Source: Cyclobacteriaceae bacterium
GTDB taxonomy: Bacteria; Bacteroidota; Bacteroidia; Cytophagales; Cyclobacteriaceae
Length of the DNA: 64,000 nucleotides
Assembly (NCBI GenBank): GCA_958296015.1
Contig: CATQIH010000006.1
Location: 1 to 64,000, forward strand
Direction: 5' to 3'
In this document: piece after piece, positions 1 through 9,791 of the stretch
Position numbering within the stretch: position 1 is the stretch's first letter
Layout: every line of letters starts with the position of its first letter
The notes under the pieces: generated by a model
What the model saw: the letters and a program-made list of their open reading frames with translations, nothing else
The model's database searches: none
What the model was told of the DNA's origin: nothing
Position numbers and translations under genes: made by a program

Positions 1-262
1 TAAAAGTAGCCAGAGCCGCCAAGAACTGTAAAATAAGTCACGGATATATGTAGCTTACTATATATAGATATTTACACAGGGTTCTTACATAGCGGGTAGT
101 GCGAATTCGCGAAAATTTGAGGGGTGTGAAAATGGCTTAAACCTGCAAGTACAAAAGGAACCTTTTCTATACGGACAAGAAATAATATTTCCTTTATTTC
201 CTCAACTATTACATGAGTATTATATGCCCTCATTAAGTCATAATGTCAACTATGAACACGCT

Positions 263-270
263 TATATTTG
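263..270 (+). promoter_or_regulatory. Candidate -7 promoter element
   Basis: TATATTTG matches the Bacteroidota -7 consensus TAnnTTTG and lies about 30 nt before the ATG at 301. It overlaps a possible upstream non-ATG start, which favours translation starting at 301. I see no convincing -33 TTG. Confidence 0.5.
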
Positions 271-300
271 TATTTTATTATATTGAATATAAGTATAGTT

Positions 301-3300
301 ATGAAATATATCTTAAGGTTGTTCTTGCTTTACTGGCTTATCTATGCACAAGCTAACTGTTTTCAGGAAGTATATGCACAAGGAAGTAGACCTTTCATCA
401 CTACTTGGGGAGTTACTCCTTCAGACTTACAAATCACTATTCCAACTACGGGTGAAGGATATAGTTACACTGTAGAATGGGGTGATGGAAATACAGAAAC
501 CAATATAACAGGTAGTATTTCCCATTCTTATGATATTGAAGGAATTTATACGGTGTCTATCACTGGAGATTTCCCACGAATTTATTTTAACAATCAAGGC
601 GACAAATACCAAATTTTTTCAGTAGAGCAATGGGGTGATATACAGTGGACAAGTATGAAAAGAGCTTTTAATGGTTGCTCTAAACTAACCATACCTGCTA
701 GTGATGCTCCTGATCTAAGCAGGGTTACCGATATGAGTTACATGTTTTCTGGTTGTAGAGCTTTCAATCAAAATATAGGACATTGGGATGTGGGCCATGT
801 CACTAATATGTCCTGGATGTTTGCCTCTGCTGAAGAATTTAGCCAACATATAGGTAATTGGGATGTTAGCAACGTTACCGATATGAATCATATGTTTTGT
901 TACGCACGATCATTCAACCAACCTATTGGAAACTGGAATGTTGGCAACGTTACTAACATGTATTTTATGTTCTATCAAGCTAATTCGTTCAACCAGCCTA
1001 TTGGAGATTGGAATGTCAGCAGTGTTATAACTATGGCTCACATGTTTGCTCATGCCAGCTTCTTTAACAAAGATATTAGTCGTTGGGACGTCAGCCATGT
1101 TAACAACATGGACCATATGTTTGCTAATGCTCTACATTTTAATCAGCCTATTGGAAGCTGGGATGTAAGTCGCGTTACGAATATGAATTATTTGTTTCAT
1201 GAGGCTATTTCCTTCAATCAATTCATAGGAGATTGGGATACCCGTAATGTTCTTACCATGAACTGGATGTTTGAGGGAACAGAGGTTTTTAACCAGCCTA
1301 TAGGTTCTTGGAATGTCAGTAGTGTGAAGGATATGACCTATATGTTCTATGACGCAAAAGTTTTCAATCAGGAGATAGGAGGCTGGAATGTGGATAGTGT
1401 ATCTAACATGAAATATATGTTCTATAATGCTAAGGCATTTAATCAGGACATAGGAAATTGGAATGTAAGCCATGTTACTGATATGCGGTATATGTTCTAC
1501 CATGCTGAAGCATTCAATCAAGATATTGGCGATTGGGATGTCAGTGATATCACTGAGATGAGCTATATGTTTTACAATGCTTCTGCTTTCAATCAGAACA
1601 TTAGCCGTTGGGATATTAGTAATGTGACCAAGTTAAGCTACATGTTTAACAATGCTTCTGCTTTTGATCAGGACCTTAGTGTATGGAATATTGAAAGTGT
1701 TCATCAAATGTCTTCTATGTTCTCTGGCTCAGCTCTTTCCCCAGCAAACTATGATCATATCTTAATAGGTTGGTCAGCTCAGGAAGTGCAAAGATTTTTA
1801 TCTCTTGGTACAACAACCACTTATTGCCAGGGTACGGAAGCAAGAAATACGCTTGTCAAAACATATGGATGGCAAATTTCCGATCAGGGAATGAATTGTG
1901 ACGCTGCTACAGACTTCCTTTCTTTCGAACTAAGTGAGCAGATTGAGGAGACAATTATTGACAACTCGAGTCATACGCTTACTCTAAAGGTGCCTCATGG
2001 TACTGATGTAAAAGATCTAAAACCTAACTTTACTTTGCACGAGGGAGCTTCGGCAACTCCTACAAGTGGAGTTGAAGTAGACTTTTCCAATCCTGTTATC
2101 TATTCTATTACCTCTAGGGATGGCTCTTCTAATCAAACTTGGAACGTAACTGTAAGAGTTGCTCCCCCCGCTAACTTTCTTACATTTGAATTGATTGAGC
2201 AGACTGAAGAAGCAGTGATAGATACTATAAATCATACGATTAATATTGAAGTAGCTTATAATACTGATGTTACCAGTTTAACACCAACCTTTACCCTTTC
2301 AAAGCAAGCTACAGCAACACCCTTCAGCGGCTCAGCAATAGATTTCTCTGAACCCGTAACTTACGTAGTAACAGCAGAAGATGGCTCTACTATGCAAAAA
2401 TGGATTGTTTCAGTTTCTTTTGATGCTAATAGCGCTACAGATTTTATCAATTTTGAGTTGATAGAGCAGATTAAAGAAGCAACAATAGATACTATAAATC
2501 ATACGATTAATATTGAAGTAGCTTATAATACTGATGTCCAAAGATTGATACCCCCAATCTTTACACTCTCGAGAGGGGCTACCACTGTATCGACCAGTGA
2601 CTCTACAATAGACTTCTCTAAGCCAGTAATTTATACAGTCACAGCAGAAGATAAATCTACAACTCAAGTTTGGACTATTACTGTAGTAGAAGCTCCTTAT
2701 TCAAGTCAATTTATCACTACTTGGAAAACAAATTATTACAAACAAATATATATTCCTATCAAGGGGGATGGATATAAATACATTGTAAACTGGGGAGATG
2801 GTACAAAAGACCTGGGGGTAACAGGGCCAATCACTCATACTTATACCACTGGTGGAACCTATACCATTTCTGTCTCAGGCTACTTTCCTCGGATTTATTT
2901 CAACAGTGAAGGGGATAAAGATCAAATTCTGACTGTAGAACAATGGGGCGATATTCAGTGGCAAAGCATGGAAAGTGCTTTTAGTGGCTGTTCTAATCTT
3001 ACAATTTCTGCTACTGACACGCCTGACTTGAGCAATGTGAGCAACATGAGAAGAATGTTTTATCGTGCTGTTAAATTCAACCAGAATATTAATAGTTGGG
3101 ATCTTAGCCATATTACCAATATGAGTTACATGTTTGACGGTGCTACAGTCTTCAATCAGGATATTGGAGACTGGGATGTCAGTAATGTCACAGATATGAG
3201 TGGAATGTTTTACAATGCCAAAGCCTTCAACCAAGATATAGGAAACTGGAATGTCAGCAATGTCACAGATAAGAGTAGAATGTTTTACAATGCCAAAGAC

Positions 3301-5775
3301 TTTAATCAGGATATTGGAGACTGGGATGTCAGCAATGTCACAGATATGAGTGGAATGTTTTACAACGTCGAGACTTTTAATCAAGGTATAGGAGACTGGG
3401 ATGTGAGTAGTGTTACTAACATGAATAGCATGTTTTTCTATTCTTCTGCCTTCGATCAGAACATTAGTGACTGGAATGTCAGCAATGTCACAGATATGAG
3501 TGGAATGTTTTATCGTGCTGCAAAATTCAACCAAGATATAGGAGACTGGGATGTGAGTAGTGTTACCAACCTGGTCAATATGTTTGGCTTTGCAATCACC
3601 TTCAACCAAGATATAGGAGACTGGAATGTCAGCAATGTCACAGATATGAGTGGAATGTTTCACAATGCCTTAGCTTTTGATCAGGATATTGGAAACTGGA
3701 ATGTCAGTAATGTTACTAAGATGAACTCTATGTTTTACTATGCCAAATTTTTCAATAAAGGAATTAATGATTGGGATGTTAGTAAAGTAGATAATATGAA
3801 GTCAATGTTTCATGGTGCCACAGTCTTTAATCAAGATATAGGGGCCTGGAATGTTAGTAGTGTCACAGATATGAGTTATATGTTTGACAATGCCTTAGCT
3901 TTTGATCAGGATCTTGGCCAATGGAATATTAGCAAAGTCACAGATATGAGCTATATATTCTATAATTCTGCATTATCTTACAATAATTATAATAGTACTT
4001 TGATAGGATGGGCGGAACAAGAAGTAAAACAATATGTTCGTCTAAGGGCTTCTACTTCCTATTGTCGTGGAGCAGCAGCAAGAAATACGCTAATTAACAC
4101 TTATGGATGGCTTATAAATGATGGAGGAGAGTACTGTAGTTCAGAAACTGATATATTCATTCTTCAACTCCCCCAACAAACAGCTCCCTCAATTATTGAT
4201 ACAATAAATCATTCTATCAGCATTGAAGTCATTTATGATACAGACGTAAATGCTTTGGCACCAACCTTTACTCTCTCAAAAGGGGCTAGTGCTTCTCCAG
4301 CTAGTGGTATGGTAGTTGATGGTTCAAGTCCTATTTTCTACACAGTAACAGCTGCGGATGGTACAACTAAGCAAACCTGGTCAGTTATAGTTTCTATAGC
4401 TGAAAAACCTTTAAGTGCACACACTAATTTTCTTACTTTTGAGCTAAATGAGCAAACTAAAGAAGCAACCATAGATACAGCAAATCACACTGTTTTTGTG
4501 GAAGTAGCCTATGGTACTGAAGTCTCTGCTTTGACCCCTACTTATACCCTCTCTAAAGGAGCGACCGCAATACCTTCCAGTGACTCTGCTACAGATTTCT
4601 CTACGCCTGTTATCTACACGGTTACCGCTCAGGATGATTCCACCATGCAAGAATGGACTGTATCTGTGTCTGTTGCTAATCAGCCTGATCTCCTAAATGA
4701 TGATACGGATTTCCTTGCTTTTGAATTTAATGATCAAATCAGATCAGCCAATATTGATACAGCAAATCATATCGTTAATATTGAAGCAGCTTTTGGTACA
4801 GATGTCACGGCTCTAATACCTTTATTTACACTTCCAGTTGGGGCAACGGCTTCTCCTGCCAGCGGTACAGTAGTGGATTTTACCAATCCTGTTGTGTATA
4901 CGGTTATAGCTGAAGATAATGCTACCACTCAAGCGTGGACTATTATCGTAACAGTAGCTAAACAAGAAGAGGTCTTAAGTACAGCTACAGAATTTCTTAC
5001 TTTCCAGTTGAGTCAACAAATTAAGGAAGCAATCATTGATTCAATTAATCATACTATTTTGGTAGAAGTGGCTTACGGAACGGATGTACAATTCTTAGTA
5101 CCTACTTTTACGCTTTCTGAAGGAGCCACGGTTCTGTTAGCTAATGATTCTCTTGATTTTACTCAACCAGTTATTTTCACTGTCATAGCAGAGGATGGTA
5201 TTACTCAGATAGACTGGAGCATTAAAGTCATTGTAGCTAATCAGGAAGAAACACTAAACACTGCTACTAATTTTATCACTTTTGAGGTGGAACAACAAGT
5301 CATGCCTGCCATCATTGATACCATCAATTACATGATTAATGTTGAGGTAGCTAGTAACACAGATGTAACCGCGCTTACACCTATTTTCACACTTTCTAAA
5401 GGGGCATCCGCTTCTCCAATCAGTGGTATGGCAATTGATTTTACTGATCCTGTCATTTACACTGTAGTTGCTGAGGATGATTCTACCACTCAAGCATGGA
5501 CTATAACTGTGATCATAACTGAGGAAGTATTGGGTATTGAAAATATACCACTAGATTGGAAAGTATATCCAAATCCTACCAATCAGCAGTTGACGGTTAA
5601 AACAACTATACCTGTATTTGCTCAACTAACTGACTTGAATGGAAGAATCCTTTTAAGGGAACAGTTAGGCACCTATTTGTTTTTTGACATGACCAAATTC
5701 AAAGAAGGGCTTTACCTTCTTACTATCAATAATGGACAACATATAATCACTAAAAAGATTCTTAAGACAAATTAA
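301..5775 (+). CDS. BspA-like DUF285 surface protein with T9SS C-terminal domain
   Basis: About 1824 aa, predicted to be exported and attached to the cell surface or secreted by the type IX system. The ATG at 301 starts a hydrophobic signal peptide (MKYILRLFLLYW...). The protein is two similar halves. Each half has a PKD-like domain with a WGDG motif (about residues 35-105 and 800-877), a run of 24-residue DUF285 repeats of the form FNQ-I--W-VS-VT-M--MF--A (13 repeats at 154-480, 12 at 923-1230), a cap containing LIGW and YGW, and DUF5018-like beta domains (three at 535-797, five at 1281-1740). The last 70 residues (VYPNPTN ... KKILK) are a T9SS sorting domain. DUF285 proteins are usually adhesins or surface binding proteins; the ligand is unknown. 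Two DUF5018-like repeats share an almost identical stretch of DNA (about 2215-2270 and 2484-2540), so the gene is still duplicating or converting internally. Confidence 0.9.
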   Translation: MKYILRLFLLYWLIYAQANCFQEVYAQGSRPFITTWGVTPSDLQITIPTTGEGYSYTVEWGDGNTETNITGSISHSYDIEGIYTVSITGDFPRIYFNNQGDKYQIFSVEQWGDIQWTSMKRAFNGCSKLTIPASDAPDLSRVTDMSYMFSGCRAFNQNIGHWDVGHVTNMSWMFASAEEFSQHIGNWDVSNVTDMNHMFCYARSFNQPIGNWNVGNVTNMYFMFYQANSFNQPIGDWNVSSVITMAHMFAHASFFNKDISRWDVSHVNNMDHMFANALHFNQPIGSWDVSRVTNMNYLFHEAISFNQFIGDWDTRNVLTMNWMFEGTEVFNQPIGSWNVSSVKDMTYMFYDAKVFNQEIGGWNVDSVSNMKYMFYNAKAFNQDIGNWNVSHVTDMRYMFYHAEAFNQDIGDWDVSDITEMSYMFYNASAFNQNISRWDISNVTKLSYMFNNASAFDQDLSVWNIESVHQMSSMFSGSALSPANYDHILIGWSAQEVQRFLSLGTTTTYCQGTEARNTLVKTYGWQISDQGMNCDAATDFLSFELSEQIEETIIDNSSHTLTLKVPHGTDVKDLKPNFTLHEGASATPTSGVEVDFSNPVIYSITSRDGSSNQTWNVTVRVAPPANFLTFELIEQTEEAVIDTINHTINIEVAYNTDVTSLTPTFTLSKQATATPFSGSAIDFSEPVTYVVTAEDGSTMQKWIVSVSFDANSATDFINFELIEQIKEATIDTINHTINIEVAYNTDVQRLIPPIFTLSRGATTVSTSDSTIDFSKPVIYTVTAEDKSTTQVWTITVVEAPYSSQFITTWKTNYYKQIYIPIKGDGYKYIVNWGDGTKDLGVTGPITHTYTTGGTYTISVSGYFPRIYFNSEGDKDQILTVEQWGDIQWQSMESAFSGCSNLTISATDTPDLSNVSNMRRMFYRAVKFNQNINSWDLSHITNMSYMFDGATVFNQDIGDWDVSNVTDMSGMFYNAKAFNQDIGNWNVSNVTDKSRMFYNAKDFNQDIGDWDVSNVTDMSGMFYNVETFNQGIGDWDVSSVTNMNSMFFYSSAFDQNISDWNVSNVTDMSGMFYRAAKFNQDIGDWDVSSVTNLVNMFGFAITFNQDIGDWNVSNVTDMSGMFHNALAFDQDIGNWNVSNVTKMNSMFYYAKFFNKGINDWDVSKVDNMKSMFHGATVFNQDIGAWNVSSVTDMSYMFDNALAFDQDLGQWNISKVTDMSYIFYNSALSYNNYNSTLIGWAEQEVKQYVRLRASTSYCRGAAARNTLINTYGWLINDGGEYCSSETDIFILQLPQQTAPSIIDTINHSISIEVIYDTDVNALAPTFTLSKGASASPASGMVVDGSSPIFYTVTAADGTTKQTWSVIVSIAEKPLSAHTNFLTFELNEQTKEATIDTANHTVFVEVAYGTEVSALTPTYTLSKGATAIPSSDSATDFSTPVIYTVTAQDDSTMQEWTVSVSVANQPDLLNDDTDFLAFEFNDQIRSANIDTANHIVNIEAAFGTDVTALIPLFTLPVGATASPASGTVVDFTNPVVYTVIAEDNATTQAWTIIVTVAKQEEVLSTATEFLTFQLSQQIKEAIIDSINHTILVEVAYGTDVQFLVPTFTLSEGATVLLANDSLDFTQPVIFTVIAEDGITQIDWSIKVIVANQEETLNTATNFITFEVEQQVMPAIIDTINYMINVEVASNTDVTALTPIFTLSKGASASPISGMAIDFTDPVIYTVVAEDDSTTQAWTITVIITEEVLGIENIPLDWKVYPNPTNQQLTVKTTIPVFAQLTDLNGRILLREQLGTYLFFDMTKFKEGLYLLTINNGQHIITKKILKTN

Positions 5776-6117
5776 TCGCATCAGGGATAAGATAGGAAAG
5801 CGAAGTATAGTACCTCTATTCTTTTAGACCACATTGGTTACTTTCTTAGTTGAAATCAAGCAACACTTTGATACCTGACTATTGGCTTCTCACCATCTAT
5901 ACCCTGATGTGGTCTGCGGTTATATTTTTCCATCCAACCAGCAATACCTTTGTATAGGGAGATGCCTTCTGCATGGGGAAACAAATAAATATAACAGTAT
6001 TTGATCGTACGCCAAAACCGCTCAATATAAATGTTATCTAAGGCTCGGCCTTTGCCATCCATACTGATCTTGATATTTTTTCCTTTAAGATACTCAACAT
6101 ACTCTTTGCAGGTGAAC

Positions 6118-6132
6118 CGCCGGGCGGCCCCG
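6118..6132 (-). repeat. GC-rich micro-insertion, 15 nt, in IS3 orfB
   Basis: Plus-strand CGCCGGGCGGCCCCG lies between GGTGAAC and TGGCT. Removing it restores the IS3 core (GSQFTCKEY). It is in frame and adds five residues. Confidence 0.75.
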
Positions 6133-6149
6133 TGGCTACCCTGATCGCT

Positions 6150-6163
6150 GCGCTCCACGCCGG
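6150..6163 (-). repeat. GC-rich micro-insertion, 14 nt, in IS3 orfB
   Basis: Plus-strand GCGCTCCACGCCGG separates the codons for EIVN from SDQGS and shifts the frame. The complement resembles diverged copies in the IS110 gene (CCGGCGTGGAGCGC). Confidence 0.75.
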
Positions 6164-6740
6164 ATTGACAATCTCAGGACAGCCATGCCTTTCCACTGCT
6201 TGTTTGACTATTTCTAAACTCATCTGCGCGTCCAGTGTGTTACTAAACCCCTGCCAACAATCATCCGGCTATAAACATCAATTACTGCTGTTAAGTACAT
6301 AAACCCAAACTTCATCGGAACATACGTAATATCCACCTCCCAGACTTGGTTAGCTCGCTCAATGCTCAAATCACGCAGAAGATATGGATGAATGTACTTC
6401 TTTTCGCCCAATACTGTTAGATGTCTTCTAGGGTAGATTGCATGAATATTAGCTTTGCGCATTAACCGCCGTACTCGCTCACAACCTGCTTTGTAACCTT
6501 TATCCTGTAGCATATATTGCATAGTCTTCACACCCGCTGTAGGTTCTTCCAGAATATATTCGTCCATGATGCGCATCATCTCCAAGTTTTCTGTTTTTTC
6601 TCCCTTTGGTTGATAATAGAAAGAGGCACGATTGAGTTCCAGCAACCGGCATTGATCTCGGATGCTTAATTCTTCTTCAAGGTTGATTAGTAAACGCTTC
6701 ATACCTACAGACTGATTTTCTTTAAGCTTTTTTTTAGAAA

Positions 6741-6755
6741 CCGGGCCGCCGGGCG
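6741..6755 (+). repeat. GC-rich micro-insertion, 15 nt, in IS3 orfA
   Basis: CCGGGCCGCCGGGCG lies between the codons for MERD and FLKK. The same 15-nt string recurs one base into the insertion at 37788-37802 of the unrelated IS110 element. Confidence 0.8.
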
Positions 6756-6899
6756 GTCCCGCTCCATTTCCAGCTTACCAATTTTGGAATAGAGTACCTC
6801 CGTATCCACCGGCTTCTCTTTCTTGCTTTCATCGCAACCTTCAAATACACTAGCCGAATTAGCTAAAAACTCCTGCTTCCAAGCCGATATTTGGTTGGG

Positions 6900-6915
6900 C
6901 CGGGTGGCCTGTGCC
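6900..6915 (+). repeat. GC-rich micro-insertion, 16 nt, in IS3 orfA
   Basis: CCGGGTGGCCTGTGCC splits FELH from PNQIS and shifts the frame. It is a diverged member of the family. Confidence 0.65.
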
Positions 6916-7182
6916 ATGTAGCTCGAACTTAAGTGCTAACTCAGAGAGCGTTGACCGCTCTTTCAAAGCTTCAATGGCTACTTTTGCTTTAAATGAAGCA
7001 CTGAATTTTCTTCCGCGCCGCGTCGGCTTGTTTTTTTCATCATTCCACAAATTTAGTTATTACAAATTAAACTTAACTTGTGGTCTAAATTTACCGAGGT
7101 ATTATAGTCCATTCTAACTCAGATATTCTATACAGAGTATTACATAATTACCGGTTAAGAATCAGAATTAAAAAAGCTTCGT

Positions 7183-8232
7183 TTAGTATGATAAGGAATT
7201 GCCATAACCAACGACCCCAATGGAACTTAGCAAAATTAAAATTCCCATGCTTATAGTGAGCTTGGTTCTTTTGTTTACTCCTTTCCATTCTTTTAGGAAT
7301 ACCCCCCATAGATTACCTATAAGAATAATGGCTGTCATATGTAAGACCCAGCTACTTGCTCCGTTGCCCAATCTGCTTTCGCCCATTCCATAGAAGAAAA
7401 ACTGAAGAAACCAGATGGCTCCGGCCAAAAAGCATAAAAAATAATTTTTAAATAATGGCGAATTTGTATTACTATAATCTTTAAAACTCTTGTTCTTATA
7501 ATTTAGAAAAAGGCACCATATCAAATTAGTGAGCAGTCCTCCCCATAATAAAACCACGAAAGTAACATTATTTTGAAATAACGGATTCAATCCTAGATGG
7601 ATTACCTCTTCTGCAAGAGATTTACCGGCTTCTATTCCATAGTTAAAACAGGCACTTAAAATACCTGATAAGATGGCTACTAATAACCCCTTTTTCAAAT
7701 TGAACTCAGTACCGGTTTTTTGACCGCTGATTTGCTTCTCCTTCATCATGCCGGCTTTGCCGCAGAGAAATATGCCAATCATGCTCAAAACTATTCCGAC
7801 TATTACAAATTGCCCCGATCTGGTTTGAACCATTTGGATGAGGTCTGCTTTACCCGCCATAGGATAAAAAATATAAAACACCAAAGGAGTAAGGGCACCA
7901 AAAACCAGGCTCAGTCCCAGTATCAACGAGTTGCCCAAAGACAAGCCCAAATATCGAATGCCAAGCCCAAAGGTTAGCCCTCCTATGCCCCAAAGGACAC
8001 CGAACAAAAAAACATAGCCTAAAATGTTTTGTGGAGCACTTTTAATAATTTCGGAAAAACCGGGAACGGTAACAGCTGTTAAGATGAGGGGAACAATGAG
8101 CCAGGCAGAAATACCTCCCACAATCCAATATGATTCCCAGTTCCATTTTTTTACCTTCTTATAAGGCATATAAAAGCTTCCCGCAGCTACACCGCCAATA
8201 ACGTGAAAGATGACTCCAAATAATGCGTACAT
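7183..8232 (-). CDS. rhaT: RhaT-family sugar permease
   Basis: A 349-residue membrane protein with about ten hydrophobic segments and the layout of L-rhamnose-proton symporters: MYALFGVIFHVIGG start, a KKVKKWNWESYW loop, and the GLSLGNSLILGLSLVFGALTPLV region. It should import a monosaccharide across the inner membrane by proton symport. It starts 14 nt after the isomerase stop, so the two genes are very probably one operon. Because the neighbours point to arabinose, the substrate may be L-arabinose or another pentose or deoxysugar rather than rhamnose. The family call is firm; the substrate is inference. Confidence 0.8.
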   Translation of the reverse strand: MYALFGVIFHVIGGVAAGSFYMPYKKVKKWNWESYWIVGGISAWLIVPLILTAVTVPGFSEIIKSAPQNILGYVFLFGVLWGIGGLTFGLGIRYLGLSLGNSLILGLSLVFGALTPLVFYIFYPMAGKADLIQMVQTRSGQFVIVGIVLSMIGIFLCGKAGMMKEKQISGQKTGTEFNLKKGLLVAILSGILSACFNYGIEAGKSLAEEVIHLGLNPLFQNNVTFVVLLWGGLLTNLIWCLFLNYKNKSFKDYSNTNSPLFKNYFLCFLAGAIWFLQFFFYGMGESRLGNGASSWVLHMTAIILIGNLWGVFLKEWKGVNKRTKLTISMGILILLSSIGVVGYGNSLSY

Positions 8233-8246
8233 TTGATGTGTTTATT

Positions 8247-9674
8247 CTAACAGACTTGAACTACTGGTATATTTAACAGTTTTCCTAGTTTTTCAATTTT
8301 ACTGGCGATATGTCCAACACCTACCGCGCAGTGATGGGCAGGACCATGACTGTTCCATGAATTAACAAACTGGCGACATCCAACTGGGAACTTATACCTG
8401 CTATTGGTATTACCGATTTCTAAAACTGGCCCTGAAACTGAATCTCCTTCAGCTATTAGGAACATGAGCCTGTTATCTGTTGTCTCTACGACAGAGAGCA
8501 AAGTGATTTTACCATTTTTCACGGACATTTCAATAGAAAGACCTTTTCCTACTTTTCCGTGGTAGACCTCCAAGGGTTTAACCCTAACTTGCCCTTGTGC
8601 AATAGCGATATGCCCAGGCCCATCATGCCCCATAAGTACAATCTCATCGTTGTAATCCATCGCATAATACTCCGTAAAAGAACCTCCGGCACCGAAGGAG
8701 GACATGATTTTCATGGCTTGAACGTTCTTGATCTCATATTCGCCGGCTACCGGAATATTTTTTGCGGTAAGTAATGAAGTTCCCAGGATGATAGAACTTA
8801 AAGTATCTTCGTTCTCACTGACCCCGGTGCCTTTATAATAATATGCAAGCGATCCCAAAGCATATTTTTCTACTGTTTTATCTACTGCCACCGAGGTGAT
8901 TGCTGCACGTTTCAATTCTTGAGCTGTACAATCTTCCCTTATGTCAAAAGCATTTTCAAATTCTCTCAGTTTAGCATCAATTTCCACAGAAGTTACCGTC
9001 TTTCTCAGCGACGAAATCTCATCTACCTCGATGATCTCAATATGGCCTCCGAAATAAGCATACTGTTTTGTTAAATCGGTATATATATCCAGCATTCCAC
9101 CATAATAGTGGCCGATGCATCCCAATCTGTTGAAAGACATCATATGACTTACCCTACCTGCCGCTATCCATTCATTGATCTCGGACCATGTTGCTTGATC
9201 ATTGAGAATTCCTGTTACCTCATGAAAGGGAATGCCCACTCTTTTGAATACATTCGCAATTTCGGGTACGGGACAAGCCGAACAATGGGCCAGCCATTCG
9301 CCTGTCCTTGCTTTTCTGTCCTTTAATTTGTTGAAAGAAGTGTAGTCTATCGCAGCTTCGGGTGATAGGTTTAGCACAACCACTGGCACACGGGATTTTT
9401 GAACCACTGTTAGTACCGTAGATGATAAGGCATAGGTGGTAACATACAAAAAAATAATATCAACGTTTTGCTGTCTAAAATTTATCCCGGCTTCAAATGC
9501 GGAATCTGTATTGTCAATTAAGCCCAGGTTCAAAACATGTGGATGGTTCTTCTTAATGTTGGACTCTACAAAAGAGAGATAGCCTTCCAGTCTTTGCTTT
9601 AATCCCTCAAATTGTTCCCAATAAGTATCCAATCCAATTCCAAATAATCCAATTTTATAATCCGGTATATCCAT
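8247..9674 (-). CDS. L-arabinose isomerase-like / fucose isomerase family enzyme
   Basis: 475 aa, resembling divergent L-arabinose isomerases. Visible landmarks are an N-terminal Rossmann-like half with a VDIIFLYVTTYALSS segment, the GGSFTEYYAMDY motif, the HDGPGHIAIA motif and a C-terminal HGPAHHCAVGVGH histidine cluster that fits a metal-binding aldose-ketose isomerase site. It would interconvert an aldose (probably L-arabinose) and its ketose in the cytoplasm. It lies between the GH43-type hydrolase and the RhaT permease on the same strand, which fits release, uptake and isomerisation of arabinose. L-fucose or another sugar remains possible. Confidence 0.7.
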   Translation of the reverse strand: MDIPDYKIGLFGIGLDTYWEQFEGLKQRLEGYLSFVESNIKKNHPHVLNLGLIDNTDSAFEAGINFRQQNVDIIFLYVTTYALSSTVLTVVQKSRVPVVVLNLSPEAAIDYTSFNKLKDRKARTGEWLAHCSACPVPEIANVFKRVGIPFHEVTGILNDQATWSEINEWIAAGRVSHMMSFNRLGCIGHYYGGMLDIYTDLTKQYAYFGGHIEIIEVDEISSLRKTVTSVEIDAKLREFENAFDIREDCTAQELKRAAITSVAVDKTVEKYALGSLAYYYKGTGVSENEDTLSSIILGTSLLTAKNIPVAGEYEIKNVQAMKIMSSFGAGGSFTEYYAMDYNDEIVLMGHDGPGHIAIAQGQVRVKPLEVYHGKVGKGLSIEMSVKNGKITLLSVVETTDNRLMFLIAEGDSVSGPVLEIGNTNSRYKFPVGCRQFVNSWNSHGPAHHCAVGVGHIASKIEKLGKLLNIPVVQVC

Positions 9675-9791
9675 AAACAGTTAAAAATAACTTTAGCTTC
9701 GTGATTCGCCAGTTTCATATAAATAAACTATCATCTCCCCTATTTACTCTCATTTATCATTTAGGTTGCAAACTGAACATGGCAAACAAGT

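Larger units (their letters stand above)
5856..6702 (-). pseudogene. IS3 transposase OrfB (rve integrase), broken
   Basis: The reading is split into three frames. The N-terminal part is an HTH_21-like segment (MKRLLINLEEELSIRDQCRLLE region), followed by the rve catalytic core (VDITYVPM..., VIDVYSRMIVG, SDQGS, DNIYIERFWRTIKYCYIYL), ending near YNRRPHQGIDG. Two GC-rich insertions of 15 nt (6118-6132) and 14 nt (6150-6163) lie beside the SDQGS motif, and one base is missing near 6230. Taking out the insertions and restoring that base gives 819 nt, or 272 codons plus stop, the usual OrfB length. The element is therefore dead at this locus. It starts three bases after the orfA stop. Confidence 0.85.
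6705..7050 (-). pseudogene. IS3 OrfA (HTH transposase subunit), broken
   Basis: The N-terminal half reads RRGRKFSASFKAKVAIEALK, a typical IS3 OrfA helix-turn-helix start. The second half (PNQISAWKQEFLANSASVF ... KLEMERD ... FLKKSLKK) is in another frame. A 16-nt insertion at 6900-6915 causes the shift, and a 15-nt insertion at 6741-6755 adds five residues without a shift. Without both, the frame is 315 nt (104 aa), a normal OrfA size. Confidence 0.85.
5823..7089 (-). mobile_element. Degenerate IS3-family insertion sequence
   Basis: The ends carry an 11-bp inverted repeat, TTTAGACCACA, at 5823-5833 and its complement at 7079-7089. This gives about 1.27 kb, a normal size for IS3 elements. It holds orfA and orfB on the minus strand, each broken by short GC-rich insertions. 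I did not find a clear target duplication. Confidence 0.8.

Noticed and set aside
910-3663. Long minus-strand frames opposite the DUF285 gene
   Set aside because: They mirror the repeat period of the plus-strand gene and have no family signature; shadows of the coding repeats.
700-4000. Regular repeats of about 72 bp that could look like a CRISPR array
   Set aside because: They are coding repeats (24-residue DUF285 units) in one long open frame, with diverged copies and no unique spacers.
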